A DNA stretch of 9,830 nucleotides from an uncultured Eggerthellaceae bacterium (GTDB lineage: Bacteria > Actinomycetota > Coriobacteriia > Coriobacteriales > Eggerthellaceae): NCBI GenBank assembly GCA_910577495.1, contig CAJTML010000081.1, forward strand, positions 1 to 9,830, read 5' to 3'. Below, piece by piece: positions 7,001-9,830 of this stretch. Position 1 is the first letter of the stretch. Each line of letters begins with the position of its first letter. The position numbers were made by a program, and so were the translations under genes. The notes beneath the pieces were generated by a model. The model ran no database searches, had not been told where the DNA came from, and worked only from the letters and a program-made list of their open reading frames with translations.

Positions 7001-8793
7001 TCCCCAAATTGCATCTTGTAGTAGCGCGCATAGATACCCTGCTGCGCCAGCAATTCGTCGTGTGTGCCCTGCTCAACAACGCGTCCCTCTTCCACCACCG
7101 CAATCAGTTGCGCAGTGCGAATCGTTGAGAGCCTGTGCGCAATAATGAGCGTAGTGCGTCCGCGCGAAAGCTCCGCAAGCGAGGCTTGAATGGCATGCTC
7201 ACTCTCATTATCAAGCGCGCTGGTAGCCTCGTCCAAAATAAGAATCCGCGGGTTGCGCAAAAAGACGCGCGCAATAGCAATGCGCTGCTTCTGCCCGCCT
7301 GAAAGTCGCGCGCCACGCTCTCCCACGAGCGTGTCATACCCATCAGGCAGCGCCTCAACAAACTCATGCGCGTTGGCCTTTTTGGCCGCGGCAATAATTT
7401 CTTCATCGGTGGCATTCGCACGCCCGTAAGCAATGTTGTCGCGCACCGATCCGCCAAACAGATACACATCCTGCTGCACAATGCCAATTGCCTCGCGCAA
7501 TGACTGGATGGTTACCTGGCGAATATCAATGCCATCAATACTAATGGAGCCTTGATCCACATCGTAAAAGCGAGGCAACAGTGAGCACGTGGTTGTCTTG
7601 CCGCCACCACTCGGTCCAACTAGCGCCACGGTTGCACCTGCCGGGATATGCAAGTCAAGCCCTTGCAGTACGGGTTTGTCCTGATCGTAGGCAAACCACA
7701 CGTTCGAGTAATCCACCCGCCCGCGGACTTCGCCATCTTCTTTTGCCTGGAGCGGCTGCGCATTGGGAAGATTCTGCACATCAGGATGCTCGTCCAACAC
7801 TTCCATAAAGCGCCTAAAGCCCGCATACCCTTTCTGCAGCGTCTCGGTAAAGTTGATCAGCTGCTCAATGGGTGAGATAAAAATGCCGATATACAACGCA
7901 TAAATTGCCAGATCAGTGACGTGCAGCGTGCCCTGCGCCACAAAATAGCCGCCACCAACAATAGTCACGGTATACAGCACGCCCATAAAGAGCGAATTCA
8001 TGGCATGAAACGCTCCCATAAACCGATACGAGCGTTTCTTGGTGTCTAAAAACGCATCGTTTGCACGCGCGAATTTTGCCTGCTCAGCGCGCTCTCCACC
8101 AAACGATTTCACCACGCGAATGCCGCCGAGCGAGTCCTGCACCGTGGCGTTAATACCCGCCATGCGCTCGCGATTTTCCCGGAAAATGGTGCGCCGGCGG
8201 TAATTGAGCACGAGCGACACCGTGGCCATAATCACCGTCACAGCCAACATGATGGCCGTAAGCGGAACGTTGATCATAAAGAGCAACACGAACGAACCAA
8301 TGATCTTCAGCGTGCAGATAAACAGGTTCTCCGGTCCGTGATGCGCCAGCTCAGAAATGTCGAAGAGGTCTGACGTGACCTTCGCCATCATGGCGCCGGT
8401 GTTGTGGCGGTCATAATAGCTAAAGGTCAGGCGCTGAAACTGGCTAAACAGATCACGGCGCATGTCGGCTTCCATATAGGCGCCCATGATATGGCCCCAG
8501 CACGTGATGAAAAACTGACAACCCGAACGAAGCAGATACAACGCGGCGAACAGCAGCGCAATCAACCCGAGGCTCCCTAAAATGACAGAGGGTGCCTCCA
8601 GAAAGAACTCCTTCGTGAAGAAGTTCAAAAACTGCGGAAAAGCCAGGTCAATGCCTGCCAAGATTGTCGCACACGCAAGGTCTGCAAAAAGCAGCCCTTT
8701 ATACGGGCCATAGTAGCTGATAAAGCGCGACCACACGCGCCACGCAGACACGTGCGCATGGGATTCTGTGAGTATTTCGTCTGTCTGATCCAT
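6997..8793 (-). CDS. ABC exporter half-transporter (membrane domain fused to ATPase)
   Basis: This 598-residue protein is a type IV ABC exporter (MsbA/LmrA/BmrA-like) expected to act as a dimer in the cytoplasmic membrane. The N-terminal part has about six membrane helices (near residues 33-55, 70-90, 158-174, 176-196, 265-287 and 294-308). The ATPase domain has all expected elements: Walker A GPSGGGKT at 393-400, Q-loop QQDVYLF, signature LSGGQ at 497-501, Walker B with Asp521 and catalytic Glu522 (LILDEATSALD), and the switch His553. It should therefore be catalytically competent. The length is normal for a homodimeric exporter, and no partner half-transporter is adjacent. The ribosome site before the ATG at 8793 is weak (ATAGGG). 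The substrate is unknown; multidrug, lipid or peptide export are all possible. The gene is divergent from the small membrane protein at 8838 and convergent with relQ. Confidence 0.93.
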   Translation of the reverse strand: MDQTDEILTESHAHVSAWRVWSRFISYYGPYKGLLFADLACATILAGIDLAFPQFLNFFTKEFFLEAPSVILGSLGLIALLFAALYLLRSGCQFFITCWGHIMGAYMEADMRRDLFSQFQRLTFSYYDRHNTGAMMAKVTSDLFDISELAHHGPENLFICTLKIIGSFVLLFMINVPLTAIMLAVTVIMATVSLVLNYRRRTIFRENRERMAGINATVQDSLGGIRVVKSFGGERAEQAKFARANDAFLDTKKRSYRFMGAFHAMNSLFMGVLYTVTIVGGGYFVAQGTLHVTDLAIYALYIGIFISPIEQLINFTETLQKGYAGFRRFMEVLDEHPDVQNLPNAQPLQAKEDGEVRGRVDYSNVWFAYDQDKPVLQGLDLHIPAGATVALVGPSGGGKTTTCSLLPRFYDVDQGSISIDGIDIRQVTIQSLREAIGIVQQDVYLFGGSVRDNIAYGRANATDEEIIAAAKKANAHEFVEALPDGYDTLVGERGARLSGGQKQRIAIARVFLRNPRILILDEATSALDNESEHAIQASLAELSRGRTTLIIAHRLSTIRTAQLIAVVEEGRVVEQGTHDELLAQQGIYARYYKMQFGD

Positions 8794-8806
8794 AGCCCTA
8801 TCTTAT

Positions 8807-8818
8807 CACGCAAGCGTG
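8807..8818. promoter_or_regulatory. Short inverted repeat between divergent genes
   Basis: CACGCAAGCGTG has 5-bp arms around two bases and lies between the ABC exporter start and the divergent small gene, directly before the putative -10 of the latter. The position suits an operator, but the repeat is short and could be chance. No regulator gene is adjacent. Confidence 0.2.
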
Positions 8819-8820
8819 CG

Positions 8821-8829
8821 TGGTATAGT
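8821..8829 (+). promoter_or_regulatory. Extended -10 element before the small membrane protein gene
   Basis: TGGTATAGT fits an extended -10 (TGn followed by TATAGT, five of six matches). No -35 is evident 17 bases upstream. Transcription would begin near 8836-8838, almost on the ATG at 8838, which implies a leaderless mRNA. The overlapping reverse-strand TACTAT (8830-8825) could instead serve the divergent ABC exporter gene. Confidence 0.3.
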
Positions 8830-8837
8830 AGGTGACC

Positions 8838-9056
8838 ATGGAATCAAAACAGCAACATACCAACAAACCAACAGGTGCAGCGCTCTATCTGCGCTGGCTT
8901 GCAATCCTGTGCGCCGTTATGGCGCTGTTTTGCGTCGGCGTTTTTGTTGTTGGTTACAAAGACCCCAGCTTAGGTCGCGTGGCAACGCTTGTGCTTTTAT
9001 GCGTAGCGTGCCCCGTGTTACTGCTCATCTCCAAGCGCCTGAGCAGCAAAAACTAG
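8838..9056 (+). CDS. Small two-helix membrane protein, function unknown
   Basis: This 72-residue protein has a polar N-terminus (MESKQQHTNKPTG), two hydrophobic helices (about residues 15-39 and 47-64) joined by a short YKDPSLGR loop, and a basic tail (SKRLSSKN). The charges suggest both ends face the cytoplasm. I do not recognise a family. The ATG at 8838 is preferred. A GTG at 8832 in the same frame would add two residues, but AGGTGA at 8830-8835 fits a ribosome site for the ATG. That site and the extended -10 at 8821 cannot both work as drawn, so the mRNA is either leaderless or starts further upstream. It is divergent from the ABC exporter, and its stop lies within a hairpin shared with the convergent permease gene. 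Confidence 0.6.
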   Translation: MESKQQHTNKPTGAALYLRWLAILCAVMALFCVGVFVVGYKDPSLGRVATLVLLCVACPVLLLISKRLSSKN

Positions 9057-9080
9057 CGTGCGCCTTCGCTGCGCTAGTTT
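9048..9080. terminator. Hairpin terminator between convergent genes
   Basis: AAACTAGCG at 9050-9058 pairs perfectly with CGCTAGTTT at 9072-9080, giving a 9-bp stem, with an inner GCG/CGC pairing around CCTT. Read on the minus strand the stem ends in a run of five T (complement of 9048-9052), as expected for an intrinsic terminator of the permease gene. On the plus strand only TTT follows. The TAG stop of the small membrane protein lies inside the left arm. Confidence 0.5.
9061..9077. repeat. 17-bp direct repeat, copy 1
   Basis: CGCCTTCGCTGCGCTAG matches 9100-9116 at 16 of 17 positions. It forms the loop and right arm of the hairpin next to the small gene's stop codon. Confidence 0.55.
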
Positions 9081-9099
9081 GCCGCGCTCCTTCTCCGCA

Positions 9100-9116
9100 C
9101 GCCTTCGCCGCGCTAG
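9100..9116. repeat. 17-bp direct repeat, copy 2
   Basis: CGCCTTCGCCGCGCTAG differs from copy 1 by one base. Its final CTAG contains the TAG stop codon of the minus-strand permease. The bases between the copies (9078-9099) contain a related CCGCGCTCCTTCTCCGC, so the whole 56-base gap looks like degenerate copies of one motif. Confidence 0.55.
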
Positions 9117-9830
9117 AGCGCAAACACCACGTTAAAGATAACGTTGAGCACAAACAAGCCCACCACAATGAGCGCAAACAGCCCAATACGGCGCGTGTCG
9201 CCCTGCGCGAGACCAGTCTTTTGGTCCAGCGGATTTTCCTCAGGCGCATCCACCGCAAGTCCGCCATATAAGCGCTTGAACAGCACATACGCCACGACAC
9301 CCGAGGCTAAAAAGCCCAGGGTGGCCACGAAATTCTCAAGCGGATTGAGGCACAGCGCAAAGGTTGCAATAGCGCAAGCCAAAACCGAATACACCACGAC
9401 ACCATACTTGCCGCCACCGATAACGTAGCAATCGCGCGGTCGCTCAGCAACCGGATACATCTTGCGCAAGCGCATCACGATAAAGCCCAAAAACATGTAG
9501 CGCGCCAAGATGAAGACGATGTTCATCTCAATAATGGCCACAAAATCAAACTGCGAAAAAATGAGCGACGAGATGGCAATGGTCAACACGCCAACATAGG
9601 GGCTGCGGCCAGACTTGTCCACCTTGCGAATGAATTTCGGGAAGAGATTGTCTTCGGAAAGCACCCAGAAGCTGCGCGAACCCGATGCCAGATAGGTGTT
9701 GTAAATGGTGCACTGACTCATGATGGCAATGACCAAAAATAGCACCACGCCAGTATGTCCCAGCACCATGGAGAAAATCGTGCCATAGCCCAGCACATCA
9801 GCGCTAAAGCCCCCATCAATGCCCCAGCTC
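9113..9830 (-). CDS. APC-family amino acid/polyamine permease, 5' partial
   Basis: This is the C-terminal 238 residues of a secondary transporter of the APC superfamily, probably about half of a 450-500-residue protein. The frame stays open to the right edge, so the internal GTG at 9796 is not the start. A segment like SRSFWVLSEDNLFPKF (visible residues 51-66) is the family's conserved loop: an S/R-rich stretch and an acidic residue followed by LFPK. About six hydrophobic helices follow or flank it, with a polar segment near residues 190-213 before the last helix. The ending NVVFAL is followed by TAG inside a short repeat. Substrates in this family are amino acids or polyamines taken up by proton symport or exchange; which one cannot be told because the N-terminal half, with the substrate-binding GSG-type motif, is outside the window. 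Confidence 0.85.
   Translation of the reverse strand, partial: SWGIDGGFSADVLGYGTIFSMVLGHTGVVLFLVIAIMSQCTIYNTYLASGSRSFWVLSEDNLFPKFIRKVDKSGRSPYVGVLTIAISSLIFSQFDFVAIIEMNIVFILARYMFLGFIVMRLRKMYPVAERPRDCYVIGGGKYGVVVYSVLACAIATFALCLNPLENFVATLGFLASGVVAYVLFKRLYGGLAVDAPEENPLDQKTGLAQGDTRRIGLFALIVVGLFVLNVIFNVVFAL

Overview
The window looks like a stretch of a Gram-positive, anaerobe-type chromosome. My best guess is an actinobacterium of class Coriobacteriia. The basis is G+C in the mid-50s % by eye, strong AAGGAG-type ribosome sites, a CsoR-type copper regulator, a small alarmone synthetase of the RelQ/YjbM kind, and a hydrolase / acyltransferase / DUF6320-type trio known from Firmicutes and Coriobacteriia. 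This assignment is inference; no rRNA or marker gene is present. Coding density is high and no gene-free stretch exceeds 300 bases.

Region 1 (1-2958, + strand) is an apparent operon of three genes. It begins with an HSL-family alpha/beta hydrolase whose 5' end lies outside the window, followed by a 450-residue acyltransferase with an HxxxDG motif. The third gene encodes a zinc-ribbon/multi-membrane-segment protein of the DUF6320 type and overlaps the acyltransferase by ATGA. It is split by a +1 frameshift at a run of six G residues; removing one G restores a 218-residue protein. The job of this trio is unknown; acyl transfer to, or removal from, an envelope or lipid substrate is a reasonable guess. 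A GC-rich inverted repeat sits between this operon and the convergent copper operon.

Region 2 (3024-6061, - strand) is a complete copper-efflux operon: csoR followed 15 nt downstream by copA, a Cu+ P1B-type ATPase with two heavy-metal-binding domains. A near-consensus promoter carries a perfect 17-bp CsoR-type palindrome in its spacer. Copper binding to CsoR should release the operator and switch on export. copA is visibly more GC-rich than csoR and the other neighbours.

Region 3 (6182-7000, + strand) holds a small (p)ppGpp synthetase gene followed by a 10-codon micro-ORF with a strong ribosome site. Region 4 (6997-8793, - strand) is a full-length ABC exporter half-transporter, divergent from a 72-residue two-helix membrane protein (8838-9056, +). 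Region 5 (9050-9830) has a hairpin and a 17-bp repeat around the stop codons of convergent genes, then the 3' half of an APC-family amino acid permease on the - strand that runs off the right edge.
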